A stretch of 64,000 nt of DNA, taken from assembly GCF_020164495.1 (NCBI RefSeq), contig NZ_JAIQYZ010000003.1, forward strand, positions 186,001-250,000, given 5' to 3'. The translations under genes and the position numbers were made by a program. Source of the DNA: Psychroflexus lacisalsi. GTDB lineage: Bacteria > Bacteroidota > Bacteroidia > Flavobacteriales > Flavobacteriaceae. The notes beneath the pieces are model-generated. The model worked only from the letters and a program-made list of their open reading frames with translations. It had not been told where the DNA came from and ran no database searches. This document shows, piece after piece, positions 10,501-18,300 of this stretch. How positions within the stretch are numbered: the stretch's first letter is position 1; each line of letters begins with the position of its first letter.

Positions 10501-11589
10501 AAATACAATTGTGAAATATCAATTGATGTTGAAATAGAAGGTGTTGATGCTTTAGCAATGAACCATACGTTCGAAAACATAAGTTGTTTTGGGGCCGAGG
10601 ACGGTTTTGTGGATGTAGTAATTGAAGGTGGTCGTTTACTTCCAAATGGCTCTTACGATTATCAATGGTCGGGTCCAAATGGATTCACCAGTTCAGAGCC
10701 TAGCCTTAGCAATCTTGACGAGGGTGTTTATTCTCTTGTAGTCACAGATGCAAGTAATTGCACTGTTAATCTAGATGTAGAGATTAACGAGCCAACTCAG
10801 TTGCAAGTTAATTTTCAAACTACTCAAGCTAATTGTTTTGGAATTGATGACGGAACTATAACCTTATTTATTGAAGGCGGAATCCCTCCTTACACCTCCA
10901 ATTTCGGTTCTGTCGGTTCTGATAATTCAACTTTTCTATTTGATCAACTTGCTCCTGGCACCTATGATATTGAAGTTATGGATGATAATGGGTGCATGGA
11001 GATTTTGGAAATTGAAATAGAACAGGATTTTATCAATGAAATAGACCCTCCAACTGGAGAAGCCTACCAAGAGTTTTGTATTGAAGACCAACCCAGTTTA
11101 AGTGATCTTAATGTCTCTGGCATGGATATCAAATGGTACTTATCACCAGCAGATGAAATAGCCCTCGCGCCAGATTACCTTATTGCTGAGAGCACAATAT
11201 TGTATGCCAGAAACTTTGATGCCGACCTCAATTGTTTAAGCAGTAATGTCCTCGAAGTTGAGGTTAACATCATTGAAGGCATTATAGATGTCAACAATTT
11301 TATCACCGTCAATGGAAATGGTTTAAATGAAAAACTAAATGTTATCAACATTGAATCCTTTCCTGAAAATGAAATGAAAATCTACAACCGCTATGGCAAA
11401 TTAGTATGGGAAACAACTAGCTATAATAATACTGACAATACATTTAGAGGAGCCTCAAATGTGGGAGGGACAATAAGTCAAGCAAACTTTTTACCCACTG
11501 GAACTTATTTCTACATATTGAATTACAAGTCACCGTGTAAGAATGACACCAAGAAAGGTTTTGTACAAATAGATAATAATAACAGATGA
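4549..11589 (+). CDS. Giant T9SS-exported SprB-like adhesin with type B C-terminal sorting domain
   Basis: A 2346-residue surface protein with a hydrophobic signal segment at residues 5-22. Order: a PKD domain near residues 95-175 (WGDGS at 132-136) and further PKD/Ig-like modules; four tandem PKD-like repeats of about 100 residues (866-1268); three Ig-like repeats with paired YQW/YYV motifs (about 1265-1555); six SprB-type repeats (about 1658-2163, motif CFGxxDGxIxxxIEGGxxPY); and a gliding-motility-associated type B C-terminal domain (about 2245-2346, MKIYNRYGKLVWET, PTGTYFYIL). Proteins of this class are exported through T9SS and act as adhesins, in some species moving during gliding. The stop overlaps the ATG of the SprF gene (ATGA), which fits the known SprB-SprF pairing. 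Its ligand is unknown. Confidence 0.93.
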   Translation: MKTKLLTLFLIGCSLLIGLAVFTTSNSISEINNDIAFADSGISEKKFTQPAKNKKAVTSFFEIFTDQTSSTFNTPDLEIKNTLGLGGYDRVIQNGTTTFLRCSNDLSNNGTFQFEDPDESSYPAGTSFLLDWGDGSTSNQVEDHTYSSGLFTLTYSVIFPNGTTNTSDFKVFVGTGPPTISVSLSSEENCFPDPYTFTVTTGNNVPGTTYTIEISDGSAPIILNSDNYPIGVPISETFTHTFAKTSCNVTSGVGLNTFTDSFAITVNATNPCNLKGNATATGPIRVSEPTQADFNVPADIACVNSLVTFTDTSVGGTNTTQNGCSGDYGRYWEITPAAGTNIAGGQLGSDNGNATDWFSWTNGSEDLGVIFDTPGYYDITLVTRNNCGESRITKEICIIPEVIAEFTLNETEACFEENLIVTTDNTSQADGCDITKKYEWTVTATNPDCPAETPSWSFANGTGPGDEEPEFQFDAPGIYTIRLELFIEDILPGEECKEDVYEEIVTIKDRPKAEVPDLIVCQDEFFTIDPTVYDCYTTVGTTYSWDFSSSSAASIAGSNDPNPSISYDTPGIYNYTLTVTNDCGPTTKTGTIEVLPPVYIEANGPTEVCVDGEILLNGTISGGTGIGNWTAGVAGGTFSPDASALDPTYTPPTGYVGDITFTLTPDNSGTLCSEPIDTHTVTISPGPEVDAGSYEPICVNSSINLNGSFGGTASNITWTSSVGGTFTDPTNPNTEFTPPVGFTGTITLIITTDDPLGSCEANSDTVDLEVLPLGEVDPLPDLEFCNTEEVSEIIFSSPNTSNTTNFEWEIDTNIGLTPLSGTGNLPSFTAENLTEFPIIATVTVTPFVNSGSTSCEGVSETFTITINPAPIIIDTTIDLCNGNVFDYTPTSGGGNFVPAGTTYIWNNPVSNPPGAIVGGFAETTPQTSIAQPIENLTTNAASLVYTVTPILDGCEGKPFTLTVNFDDEPVIQDITLEVCSDESLSIVPDENFSGNQIPLGTTYKWDLPVVNPAGSITGATAESIPTTSIDQQLTNISSETATVTYTITPDVDGCEGEPFTLTLVVKPEPFVGDNSINICSGENFNITPEDILPNRVPAGTLYTWDVPTVSIPGTISGITDGTPPQSEVSQTLVSNSSEEVVVTYEVTPEHDGCFGEPFLIEVTVEPKPFIEDITENICTGGTFSVLPDNSGSNTVPVNTTYTWTEPVSVPAGAITGGAAKTTPQTEISQNVTNTSENIATLTYTVTPRSGNCVGDPFTVEVIVESSGLIQEEPQSFQTICEGGQISPLGVSLESGESTSTTYQWFRNTTPTNAGGTEIPGATDATYLPPAFDIPGTYFFYVVVSPEGDQCGDVISQVSEVEVIEDPVIDVQPLDNQELCLDAPANELNVEVSGGVGQFNYQWYVNTTADATTGTEIPDETNSSFTPPTDQEGILFYYVVISQEAAGCETVSVPARIRVEPQPVINQQPQSEELCLNATPNLLSVNLNFSLGTPTYQWFENDESSNTGGTAITGANQPTFLPPTDVAGEQFYYAVVSFDNSSCGPVVSDPATLTVVPFAEINPVEDIEVCRGDEISGINFSTTAPTMVTSYEWTNSNPEIGLAANGAGNIPVFTATNTTGVTQTAVITVTSESSFSGDPCGQSTIEFTITVSSEVIDNAVISDYNGNQTSCADANDGSIQISPEGGIPISNTQSYIFNWSGPDGFSSNQEDIFNLKQGIYTLEITDGFGCVNEFNYAIEAPDELIVTEDAVLNIQCHGEFTGKILISLSGGTGSYSYSWLKDGMLVATTQDLENIGAGYYTVIATDQNNCSITEGFEITEPDPISIEVLEKTAIVCTDEISIPKNETSKAVGDEFNGFINISVEGGTPLQTGPNEFTYQYEWKNAVNQVISTEKNLTGVGPGSYSVDVYDNLTCIASKDVELIMPDPIKIEVSSQDETCAFGEDGQISLNIEGGTAPYNVEWSNGATGKELSQLPPGAYTANVTDKYNCEISIDVEIEGVDALAMNHTFENISCFGAEDGFVDVVIEGGRLLPNGSYDYQWSGPNGFTSSEPSLSNLDEGVYSLVVTDASNCTVNLDVEINEPTQLQVNFQTTQANCFGIDDGTITLFIEGGIPPYTSNFGSVGSDNSTFLFDQLAPGTYDIEVMDDNGCMEILEIEIEQDFINEIDPPTGEAYQEFCIEDQPSLSDLNVSGMDIKWYLSPADEIALAPDYLIAESTILYARNFDADLNCLSSNVLEVEVNIIEGIIDVNNFITVNGNGLNEKLNVINIESFPENEMKIYNRYGKLVWETTSYNNTDNTFRGASNVGGTISQANFLPTGTYFYILNYKSPCKNDTKKGFVQIDNNNR
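7144..8350 (+). repeat. Four tandem ~300-bp (100-residue) PKD-like repeats in the adhesin
   Basis: Repeat units begin near 7144, 7444, 7744 and 8041, a period of 300, 300 and 297 bases. Each protein copy carries the same skeleton: an IC/VC cysteine, a VPAGTTYTW-like strand, P-G-I-G, TTPQT-like, a Q-N run, YTVTP, and a DGCEGEPFTL-like end. The DNA copies have diverged, so this is an old protein-level duplication. Confidence 0.85.
9520..11035 (+). repeat. Six SprB-type repeats in the adhesin
   Basis: Six modules start near 9520, 9781, 10015, 10324, 10549 and 10801. Each has a cysteine followed by an acidic DG pair, an IEGG or SGG turn, a YxWS/YxWK strand and a YxxxVTD-NC ending. This matches the SprB repeat seen in flavobacterial gliding adhesins. 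Spacing varies from 225 to about 310 bases. Confidence 0.8.
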
Positions 11590-12512
11590 TGAACTTTCTA
11601 AAAAACATAACACTCCTGCTTTGTGTGAGTCTTGGTTTTTTTGCCAAAGCTCAAACAGACGTAAAATTATCAAATTTTGTATTCGCACCTCTAATTTATA
11701 ATCCTGCCTATGCGGGAAGTTCTGATGGGTATAGCGCTACAGGATTTTACACCTCGCAGTGGGTTGGTTTCGATGGGGCTCCAGAAACACTAATTTTGAC
11801 AGGCCACGATAGAATAGGACTCACAAACCTTGGAGCTGGATTTGATATTATGAGTGACAAAATTGGAGCGAGTACAGAAAATAGAGTGGTTGGAAATATA
11901 GCTTATCACTTAAGACTCTCTCAAAACTGGCTATTATCTGCAGGAATAAAACTTGGAGTAAATAATTATGCCATAGATTACTCATTACTATCCATCGAAG
12001 ATCCAAGTGAGTTTGGTAATCCATTTGGCGATTTGTCGAGAACTAGTTTAATTTTTGGAACAGGAATTTTTTTACACAGAGAAAACTTTTTTGTAGGTGT
12101 ATCCATTCCGAATTTTTTAACGACCAGCTATATAGATGAATTTAGAAACACATTAGCGAACACAACACCAAATTATTACTTAACTACTGGTTACAGATTT
12201 GAACTAGAACGTGAAGTCTATCTGCAACCAACTGTCCTTGCTAGAGTTGCTAACGGTGCTCCCTACAGTGCCCTGGTTTCTTTTAACCTGGACTGGAAAG
12301 ATAAAATTTACGCGAGTGCCAACTATGAGCATAATGTAACAGCTGGAGCGTTTATTGGTTTAAGGATAACCGACCAGATCATGGCGGGATATTCTTATGA
12401 TACTTCTATCACAACTTTTGCTCGATACAATGGTGGAATCCATTCGTTTATGATCAATTTCAGGGCAAAGGAGCGTTTCAGAAGAGACCGTTGTGGTTGT
12501 TTCACTTACTAG
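11586..12512 (+). CDS. PorP/SprF family type IX secretion partner
   Basis: A 308-residue outer-membrane protein with a signal peptide (LLLCVSLGFFAKAQ) and the PorP/SprF signature near the N-terminus (FVFAPLIYNPAYAGSSDGYS). It shows repeated amphipathic beta strands through the C-terminal GGIHSFMINF. SprF-type proteins are needed for surface delivery or anchoring of their cognate type B adhesin. The ATG lies inside the last codons of the adhesin (ATGA overlap), so the two are translationally coupled. The pairing strongly suggests this protein serves the upstream adhesin. Confidence 0.95.
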   Translation: MMNFLKNITLLLCVSLGFFAKAQTDVKLSNFVFAPLIYNPAYAGSSDGYSATGFYTSQWVGFDGAPETLILTGHDRIGLTNLGAGFDIMSDKIGASTENRVVGNIAYHLRLSQNWLLSAGIKLGVNNYAIDYSLLSIEDPSEFGNPFGDLSRTSLIFGTGIFLHRENFFVGVSIPNFLTTSYIDEFRNTLANTTPNYYLTTGYRFELEREVYLQPTVLARVANGAPYSALVSFNLDWKDKIYASANYEHNVTAGAFIGLRITDQIMAGYSYDTSITTFARYNGGIHSFMINFRAKERFRRDRCGCFTY

Positions 12513-12605
12513 ACACTAGACTGAATAAAAGTTTTGTTGGTGTCATCTTTATAAGAATCTCCATATGATTTTCTATAGAGGTTTTAATGAAATCACTTAT
12601 TGGGT

Positions 12606-12613
12606 TAGCTTTG
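12606..12613 (+). promoter_or_regulatory. Bacteroidota -7 element for the hemolysin III-like gene
   Basis: TAGCTTTG matches TAnnTTTG and lies 25 bases before the ATG at 12639. A near-match TTTT lies 20 bases upstream, where a -33 TTTG would be expected. Confidence 0.5.
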
Positions 12614-12638
12614 CAAAATCAAAGACTCATAACTTAGA

Positions 12639-13268
12639 ATGGAAGTTTTACAGACCCAAAAAGAAGAATTCTGGAATACGCTTACCCATGGAATTGGATT
12701 GTTATTGGCTTGTATTGGTACTAGTATATTATTTTTTACCATCGATTTTAATGATAACTACCTTACACTAGGGATTGTTCTTTATGCTTTGTCTTTGGTT
12801 TTACTTTATGCCGCATCTACAAGTTATCATTACGTTCCAGAAGGTAGATTAAAACGAAGATTGAGAGTTCTGGATCACATTAGCATTTACTTCCTTATTG
12901 CTGGAACCTACAGTCCCGTAGTGCTTACGCTTTTGAAAAATAGCCATGGAGATTTGCTTTTTTATGCCGTATGGGGTATTGCGGTTTCAGGCACAATTCT
13001 AAAACTTTTTTTTACGGGAAAATTTGAAAAAATATCGCTCCTACTCTATCTTCTTATGGGCTGGCTTATCATTTTTGATGGTTTTTCTGTAGTTGAAAAT
13101 TTCTCATTACTTGAGCTTTCAATGCTTGTCCTTGGGGGCTTTTTTTATACCATAGGTATTTATTTTTATGTCAAAAATTCAATTTTATATAACCATGTTA
13201 TCTGGCATGTTTTTGTGATGCTGGGCAGTTTTAGCCATTTCCTAATGATATATTTTTCAGTACTTTGA
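12639..13268 (+). CDS. Hemolysin III / PAQR family membrane protein
   Basis: A 209-residue protein with seven predicted membrane helices. It has the family's histidines and acidic residues: THGIG near residue 17, STSYHYVPEGRLKRRLRVLDH in the loop after helix 2-3, and the C-terminal HVIWHVFVMLGSFSHF. PAQR/YqfA relatives form a metal-dependent hydrolase-like membrane core (the adiponectin-receptor fold); the bacterial role in membrane homeostasis is only partly understood, and 'hemolysin' is historical. The start at 12639 follows a -7 element, and an overlapping frame from 12565 has no family similarity. Confidence 0.9.
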   Translation: MEVLQTQKEEFWNTLTHGIGLLLACIGTSILFFTIDFNDNYLTLGIVLYALSLVLLYAASTSYHYVPEGRLKRRLRVLDHISIYFLIAGTYSPVVLTLLKNSHGDLLFYAVWGIAVSGTILKLFFTGKFEKISLLLYLLMGWLIIFDGFSVVENFSLLELSMLVLGGFFYTIGIYFYVKNSILYNHVIWHVFVMLGSFSHFLMIYFSVL

Positions 13269-13449
13269 TCATAAAAATTACTAATGAGTTTAGACTAAAC
13301 TGTTCCACCTCTTTCGTCTATCTATGGCAAATTCAGAAGAAAAAATCAGAGATATTAGGAAAAAATCAACCTAGGTTAAATTTGTCTTAGAGTTTCTAAT
13401 TTTATAGGCAAGAGGACCACAATCCAAAGCTAAACTATTCTTTATTTCT

Positions 13450-13457
13450 TACATTTG
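13450..13457 (+). promoter_or_regulatory. Bacteroidota -7 element for lipA
   Basis: TACATTTG matches TAnnTTTG and lies 16 bases before the lipA ATG, which implies a very short leader. Confidence 0.5.
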
Positions 13458-13473
13458 TATAAAATTGTAAACT

Positions 13474-14373
13474 ATGGAGACTGCAGTATTAGAGAAAGAT
13501 AAAACGACTACCGAAAATAAAACCACAACCAGAACTGGAAAACCAAAATGGTTGCGTGTAAAATTGCCTACGGGTAAGAAATATAGAAACTTAAGAAAGC
13601 TTGTAGATAAGTATGATCTGCATACTATATGCACCTCTGGAAGCTGTCCAAACATGGGAGAATGCTGGGGAGAAGGTACAGCGACTTTTATGATTTTGGG
13701 AAATGTGTGTACACGTTCTTGTGGATTTTGTGGAGTAAAAACCGGCAGACCAGAAGATGTTGAATGGGATGAGCCAGAAAAAGTAGCGAGATCTATAAAG
13801 ATCATGGGGGTGAAGCATGCTGTAGTGACTTCTGTAGACAGAGATGACCTTAAAGATATGGGATCTATAATTTGGGCTGAAACAGTTAATGCCATAAGGA
13901 GGATGAATCCTACTACTACTCTAGAAACTCTTATTCCTGATTTTCAAGGAAATACCAGAAACATTGATAGAATTATTGAAGTAGCCCCTGAAGTTGTTTC
14001 TCATAACATTGAAACAGTAAGACGTTTGACTAGAGAAGTAAGAATTCAAGCTAAATACGATAAAAGTCTGGAGGTTTTAAGATATCTTAAAGCTCAGGGC
14101 ATCAAAAGAACTAAATCTGGAATCATGCTTGGACTTGGTGAAAAAGAGGAAGAAGTGATTCAAACTCTAAAGGATTTGAGAAGCGTTGATGTAGATGTAG
14201 TAACTATAGGTCAATACTTACAACCAAGTAAACAACATTTGCCAGTACAAGAATTTATTACTCCAGAACAATTTAAAAAATATGAAACCATCGGAAAAGA
14301 ATTAGGTTTCAGACACGTAGAGAGTTCAGCACTTGTGAGATCTTCTTACAAAGCTCACAAACATCTTGAATAA
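13474..14373 (+). CDS. lipA: Lipoyl synthase
   Basis: Radical-SAM enzyme that inserts two sulfur atoms into octanoylated carrier domains of 2-oxoacid dehydrogenases and the glycine cleavage H protein, in the cytosol. Both [4Fe-4S] motifs are present: the auxiliary cluster cysteines C53, C58 and C64 (CTSGSCPNMGEC) and the radical-SAM CxxxCxxC at C79, C83 and C86 (CTRSCGFC). The C-terminal RSSY serine that ligates the auxiliary cluster is also present (residues 289-292). At 299 residues it has the normal length. It is two bases ahead of a GAPDH gene, so the two are probably co-transcribed. The window also carries lpd, another lipoate-linked enzyme. Confidence 0.97.
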   Translation: METAVLEKDKTTTENKTTTRTGKPKWLRVKLPTGKKYRNLRKLVDKYDLHTICTSGSCPNMGECWGEGTATFMILGNVCTRSCGFCGVKTGRPEDVEWDEPEKVARSIKIMGVKHAVVTSVDRDDLKDMGSIIWAETVNAIRRMNPTTTLETLIPDFQGNTRNIDRIIEVAPEVVSHNIETVRRLTREVRIQAKYDKSLEVLRYLKAQGIKRTKSGIMLGLGEKEEEVIQTLKDLRSVDVDVVTIGQYLQPSKQHLPVQEFITPEQFKKYETIGKELGFRHVESSALVRSSYKAHKHLE

Positions 14374-14375
14374 GA

Positions 14376-15377
14376 ATGAGTAAAAAAATAAGAGTAGGAA
14401 TTAATGGCTTTGGTCGTATCGGTCGAAGCCTTTTTCGTTTGTTATATCAGCACCCACAAATTGAAATCGTTGCTATCAACGATTTATCGGATGCAAGAAC
14501 ATTATCGCATTTATTAAAGTACGATAGCGTTCACGGTCAATTTCCTTTTGAAGTCAGTTTTAATGACGAAGGCATTCTGGTGGAAGGGAAAATATTTCCA
14601 TTAGTCAATGTTCCAAGGCTTGAGGACTTAAATTGGGGCAAATTTGATGTAGAAACACTTGTGGAATGTACAGGTCAATTTAAAACCAAGACTGAATTAC
14701 AACATCATCTTGAAGCAGGAGCCAAAAAAGTGATTTTGAGTGTTCCTCCTAGTGATGATTCTGTGAAAATGGTGGTTTTGGGAGTAAATGACTGGGTTCT
14801 AGAAAAAGATGATCTTATGGTTTCCAATGCCTCCTGTACCACCAACAATGCAGCTCCAATGCTGAAAGTAATTCATGATGCTTTCGAAGTGGAACAGGCA
14901 TATATCACTACGGTTCACTCCTACACTTCAGACCAAAGCTTGCATGATAAACCTCATCGGGATTTAAGACGCGCAAGAGCAGCTTCACAATCCATCATCC
15001 CAACAACGACAGGTGCTGCTAAAGCACTGACGAAAATTTTTCCAGACTTAAGTGAGGTTATTGGAGGTTGCGGAATTCGAGTTCCTGTTCCCAATGGCTC
15101 ATTAACGGATATGACTTTAAATGTAAAGACTTCAACTACTATCGAAGAGGTAAATGCGCTTTTTAAGAAAGCTTCAGAAACTCATTTGAAAGGAATTTTG
15201 GAATACTCTGAGTTGCCTTTGGTCAGTATTGATATAGTAGGTAATCCTTATTCCTGTGTGTTTGATGCTGAAATGACCTCTGTCATCGGTGGAAATTTGA
15301 TCAAATTGATTGGTTGGTACGACAACGAAAGAGGTTATAGCAATCGCTTGATTGATTTAATTTTGAAAATGAATTAA
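14376..15377 (+). CDS. gap: Type I glyceraldehyde-3-phosphate dehydrogenase
   Basis: A 333-residue enzyme that oxidises glyceraldehyde 3-phosphate to 1,3-bisphosphoglycerate with NAD. It has the Rossmann motif INGFGRIGR (residues 9-17), the NAD-type AINDL loop (33-37), catalytic C154 in NASCTTN and H181 in TTVHSYTSDQ, and the C-terminal GWYDNERGYSNR. The segment after the catalytic cysteine reads NNAAP rather than the common NCLAP. Erythrose-4-phosphate dehydrogenase is an alternative reading, but the motifs fit GAPDH better. It starts two bases after lipA and ends on a TTAA shared with the convergent cmk stop. Confidence 0.92.
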   Translation: MSKKIRVGINGFGRIGRSLFRLLYQHPQIEIVAINDLSDARTLSHLLKYDSVHGQFPFEVSFNDEGILVEGKIFPLVNVPRLEDLNWGKFDVETLVECTGQFKTKTELQHHLEAGAKKVILSVPPSDDSVKMVVLGVNDWVLEKDDLMVSNASCTTNNAAPMLKVIHDAFEVEQAYITTVHSYTSDQSLHDKPHRDLRRARAASQSIIPTTTGAAKALTKIFPDLSEVIGGCGIRVPVPNGSLTDMTLNVKTSTTIEEVNALFKKASETHLKGILEYSELPLVSIDIVGNPYSCVFDAEMTSVIGGNLIKLIGWYDNERGYSNRLIDLILKMN

Positions 15378-16066
15378 GCAGATTTTATTCTCTCTTTAGC
15401 CAGATTCAAAATCTTTTCAAACTGTTCTTCCTGTGATAAATTACTGTTATCAATTTTTATAGCGTCTTCCGATTGGATAAGCGGGGAGTTTTTACGATTG
15501 GAATCGATATCATCTCGGTGCTGAACGTTTTTTAAGACTTCTTCAAAATTTATATTCTCACCTTTTTCTTTCAATTCATTGTAGCGACGCTGAGCTCTAA
15601 TGTCAGCACTGGCAGTCATGAAAATTTTAAGTTCTGCCTCAGGAAATACTACACTACCAATGTCTCTGCCATCCATAACGATTCCTTTTTCTTCACCAAG
15701 TTGCTTTTGAATTTGAACTAGTTTTTCTCTCACTTCATCAATTTTGGCAACAGAACTGACATTTCCTGAAACTTCCATGGCTCTAATTTGCTTCTCAACG
15801 TTTTCATCGTTTAAGATCACATCATTAGTCCCTGATTCTGGATTATATTCGAAATTAATTTCTACAGCAGATAAGTTTTCAATTAATTTGGCTTCATCAA
15901 CACTCCCCTCTTGTATCCAGTTATTTCTCATCGCAAAGAGGGTAACTGCTCTATACATTGCACCAGTATCAACGTATTTATACTCAAGTTGTTTGGCAAG
16001 TCTTTTGGCAACGGTGCTTTTTCCTGTAGAAGAATGGCCGTCTATTGCAATAACGATAGGCTTCAT
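15374..16066 (-). CDS. cmk: Cytidylate kinase
   Basis: Phosphorylates CMP and dCMP in pyrimidine nucleotide synthesis. The P-loop GHSSTGKST lies near the N-terminus, followed by YVDTGAMYRAVT, the substrate-binding DGRDIGSVVFP segment and the lid arginine region ADIRAQRR. The ATG at 16066 gives 230 residues; it lies one base after the stop of the upstream HD gene, which indicates translational coupling. A longer TTG start at 16084 would only add six unconserved residues. The stop shares TTAA with the convergent gap gene. Confidence 0.95.
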   Translation of the reverse strand: MKPIVIAIDGHSSTGKSTVAKRLAKQLEYKYVDTGAMYRAVTLFAMRNNWIQEGSVDEAKLIENLSAVEINFEYNPESGTNDVILNDENVEKQIRAMEVSGNVSSVAKIDEVREKLVQIQKQLGEEKGIVMDGRDIGSVVFPEAELKIFMTASADIRAQRRYNELKEKGENINFEEVLKNVQHRDDIDSNRKNSPLIQSEDAIKIDNSNLSQEEQFEKILNLAKERIKSA

Positions 16067-16067
16067 A

Positions 16068-18113
16068 TTAGTCTGGATATTCAATTCTGAGGTGATAAAT
16101 ATTATTCAATTTGGCCTTCAAAATCTTTTTAATAGATTGAATTTCTTTGAAGGTAATATTGGCATTTATAAATTGATCTTCTTGAATTTGTTTATTGATA
16201 ATTTTTTCAACGAAATCATCAATTAACTGAGTATTTGGCTCTTTAAGTGACTTACTTGCAGCCTCTACAGAGTCGCACATCATCAAAATTGCCGTTTCCT
16301 TACTGAAAGGAATTGGGCCTGGATATCTGAAGTCTTTTTTATTTATATCCTCTCCCTCATCTTCTTCTTTTTGCTTCGCATAGAAATAATAAACTGTGGT
16401 AGTTCCATGATGAGTCCTTATAAAATCAATAATTCTATCTGGAAGATTTCTTCGTTTTGCAATTTCAATTCCTTCTAACCTATGATTGATGATCACTTCT
16501 GCGCTTTCTCTTGGTGATAATTCATCATGAGGAGAAACGGAAGTAGTTTGGTTTTCAGTAAAATAGATAGGGTTTTTCATTTTACCAATATCATGATATA
16601 GAGCACCAACGCGAATGAGTAACGAATTGGCCCCTATTTCATTGGCGGCAGCTTCTGCAAGGTTGGCCACATTCAAAGAATGGTGAAAAGTTCCTGGAGC
16701 TACATTAGCCAGTTCTTTTAGCAATTTGGAATTGGTATCCGAAAGTTCTAAAAGGGATAAATCTGAAATTAAACCAAAAATCTTTTCATGGGCGTAGATA
16801 AAAGGCTGAACAAAAAGAAGTCCAACTCCGCTCAATAAAAAGTAAATGAAATTATTGTAATTAATTTCAGCAATACTACCCTCTTTGATCATGTTAAAGG
16901 CGAAGTAAGCGAAAATATAAACCAACGTAATCTGAACAACAGATATAAATAAATTAGCTCTTTTATACAATTCTGAAACTGTCAAAATAGTAACTATACC
17001 AGCTATAATTTGTAAGAACATGTACTCATAGCTATCAGGTACGATAAGGCCCAGAATCAAGACAGTGATCATGTGCGTAAATAGACCGAGTCGTGCATCG
17101 AAGAAGGCCTTCAAAGTCAATGGCAGAATACACAATGGAACTACGTAAACGTAATCTGTATCCAGTCTTAGCACCAATAAAGTAAGGAAGACAAGAAACA
17201 GAATATTAAAAAATATGAAGGTAATTTTATTGTTATTGTCGTAAATATCTGGTCTGTATTGTCTTATAAACAACAGCAACATCAACAAAGAAAGTCCTAC
17301 AAGACACGTATATCCAGTGATCACTACTACAAACGCAGAAGACTCTAAACTCTGTGACTCGTACTCGTATTTTAGAGAATTCAACATTCTCAACTTTTCT
17401 CCCTCTATAATTTCTCCTTTAGCAATTATTTTACTGCCCTTGGTCACCCGTCCTCTGGTATAGGAGATTTGGTCAAATTTAGATTGAATCTGCTTTTGAT
17501 TAAGCTCCTCATCATACTGGACATTAACTTCTAAAACTTCAAAAAATATTTCTAAAAGCTCATTTTTTAAATTTGATAAATAATTCCCTTCAATATTAGA
17601 AATCAGATAAGGTTTCAAGTCTTGTTGGGTAAGCAGATCTTTATATAACAACTCTTCAACTTGTTTATTCTTGATAAGAAATATAATAGAATAGTTGTTT
17701 TCCTCTCCATCTTGAATTCGTATACCATTCTGATAAACCTCATCAACAGTTTTCGAAATGAATTCAGCAACTTTTTGATTGGTGTTTACGAGAGAATCCT
17801 GGGAACCATCAAGTTTTTCCTGCCAATTATTTTTTACATTTTCAGCAGTAGAAACGTCGTATTTGAAATATGGAATATGAGTTTTTCTTATTCTTGACTT
17901 CTCTGCAGCGATCTCTTCATCAGATTTTAGAATCGCAAAATCAAAAGGAGCATAAAGGTTTTCATATTGCCATGGCTTTCCTTTGATAATCTCATATTTG
18001 AATTGGCCACCTGTAGGGAAGAAATAAACAATGAGAAATACGCTTATAGCTAAAAGAAAAAACTTAAAGATGATAGATTGATTTCTGTAAAGTTTGTCTA
18101 GAAGGTTTTTCAT
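16068..18113 (-). CDS. 7TM-HD family phosphodiesterase, PgpH/YqfF-like
   Basis: A 681-residue membrane protein with three parts. First comes an N-terminal transmembrane helix and an extracytoplasmic 7TMR-HDED-type domain (about residues 30-255), then a multi-helix membrane region (about 255-450), then a cytosolic HD domain. The HD domain has FHHSLNVANLAEAA, the HD pair H507-D508 in LYHDIGKMKNP, and IINHRLEGIEIAKRR and IRTHHGTT histidines. PgpH-type members hydrolyse the second messenger c-di-AMP, which governs osmotic and wall homeostasis. The assignment to c-di-AMP follows from the family. It is coupled to cmk downstream. Confidence 0.92.
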   Translation of the reverse strand: MKNLLDKLYRNQSIIFKFFLLAISVFLIVYFFPTGGQFKYEIIKGKPWQYENLYAPFDFAILKSDEEIAAEKSRIRKTHIPYFKYDVSTAENVKNNWQEKLDGSQDSLVNTNQKVAEFISKTVDEVYQNGIRIQDGEENNYSIIFLIKNKQVEELLYKDLLTQQDLKPYLISNIEGNYLSNLKNELLEIFFEVLEVNVQYDEELNQKQIQSKFDQISYTRGRVTKGSKIIAKGEIIEGEKLRMLNSLKYEYESQSLESSAFVVVITGYTCLVGLSLLMLLLFIRQYRPDIYDNNNKITFIFFNILFLVFLTLLVLRLDTDYVYVVPLCILPLTLKAFFDARLGLFTHMITVLILGLIVPDSYEYMFLQIIAGIVTILTVSELYKRANLFISVVQITLVYIFAYFAFNMIKEGSIAEINYNNFIYFLLSGVGLLFVQPFIYAHEKIFGLISDLSLLELSDTNSKLLKELANVAPGTFHHSLNVANLAEAAANEIGANSLLIRVGALYHDIGKMKNPIYFTENQTTSVSPHDELSPRESAEVIINHRLEGIEIAKRRNLPDRIIDFIRTHHGTTTVYYFYAKQKEEDEGEDINKKDFRYPGPIPFSKETAILMMCDSVEAASKSLKEPNTQLIDDFVEKIINKQIQEDQFINANITFKEIQSIKKILKAKLNNIYHLRIEYPD

Positions 18114-18127
18114 ATCTAAATGTTGTT

Positions 18128-18135
18128 CAAAAATA
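18128..18135 (-). promoter_or_regulatory. Bacteroidota -7 element for the PgpH-like gene and cmk
   Basis: On the minus strand this reads TATTTTTG (TAnnTTTG), 14 bases before the ATG at 18113. Confidence 0.5.
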
Positions 18136-18300
18136 TAAAATTAAATGGTGCGAGTCTCTATCAGAATTTAATAGTTTTGGTGATAATCAATTCAAGAGGC
18201 ATCAAGAAGTGTGTCTTCACAAAAAATATTTAACGTGTAGTTTAAACTCATACGATTGAGTTAAAATTCTTAAATTCGCTCAAATAAAAATTTCAAATTT

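Noticed and set aside
4996-10678. Several open frames on the minus strand and in other frames within the adhesin gene
   Set aside because: They lie inside a continuous 2346-residue coding frame with clear domain homology, are short, and carry no family motif.
12565-12771. A 68-residue protein overlapping the start of the hemolysin III-like gene
   Set aside because: It covers the promoter and the first codons of a clear family gene in another frame and has no similarity to anything known.
13320-13372. A very short frame (16 codons) with ATG between the hemolysin III-like gene and lipA
   Set aside because: Too short to support, and nothing indicates translation.
15744-16226. A 160-residue plus-strand frame across cmk and the PgpH-like gene
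   Set aside because: It is antisense to two well-supported genes and shows no motif.
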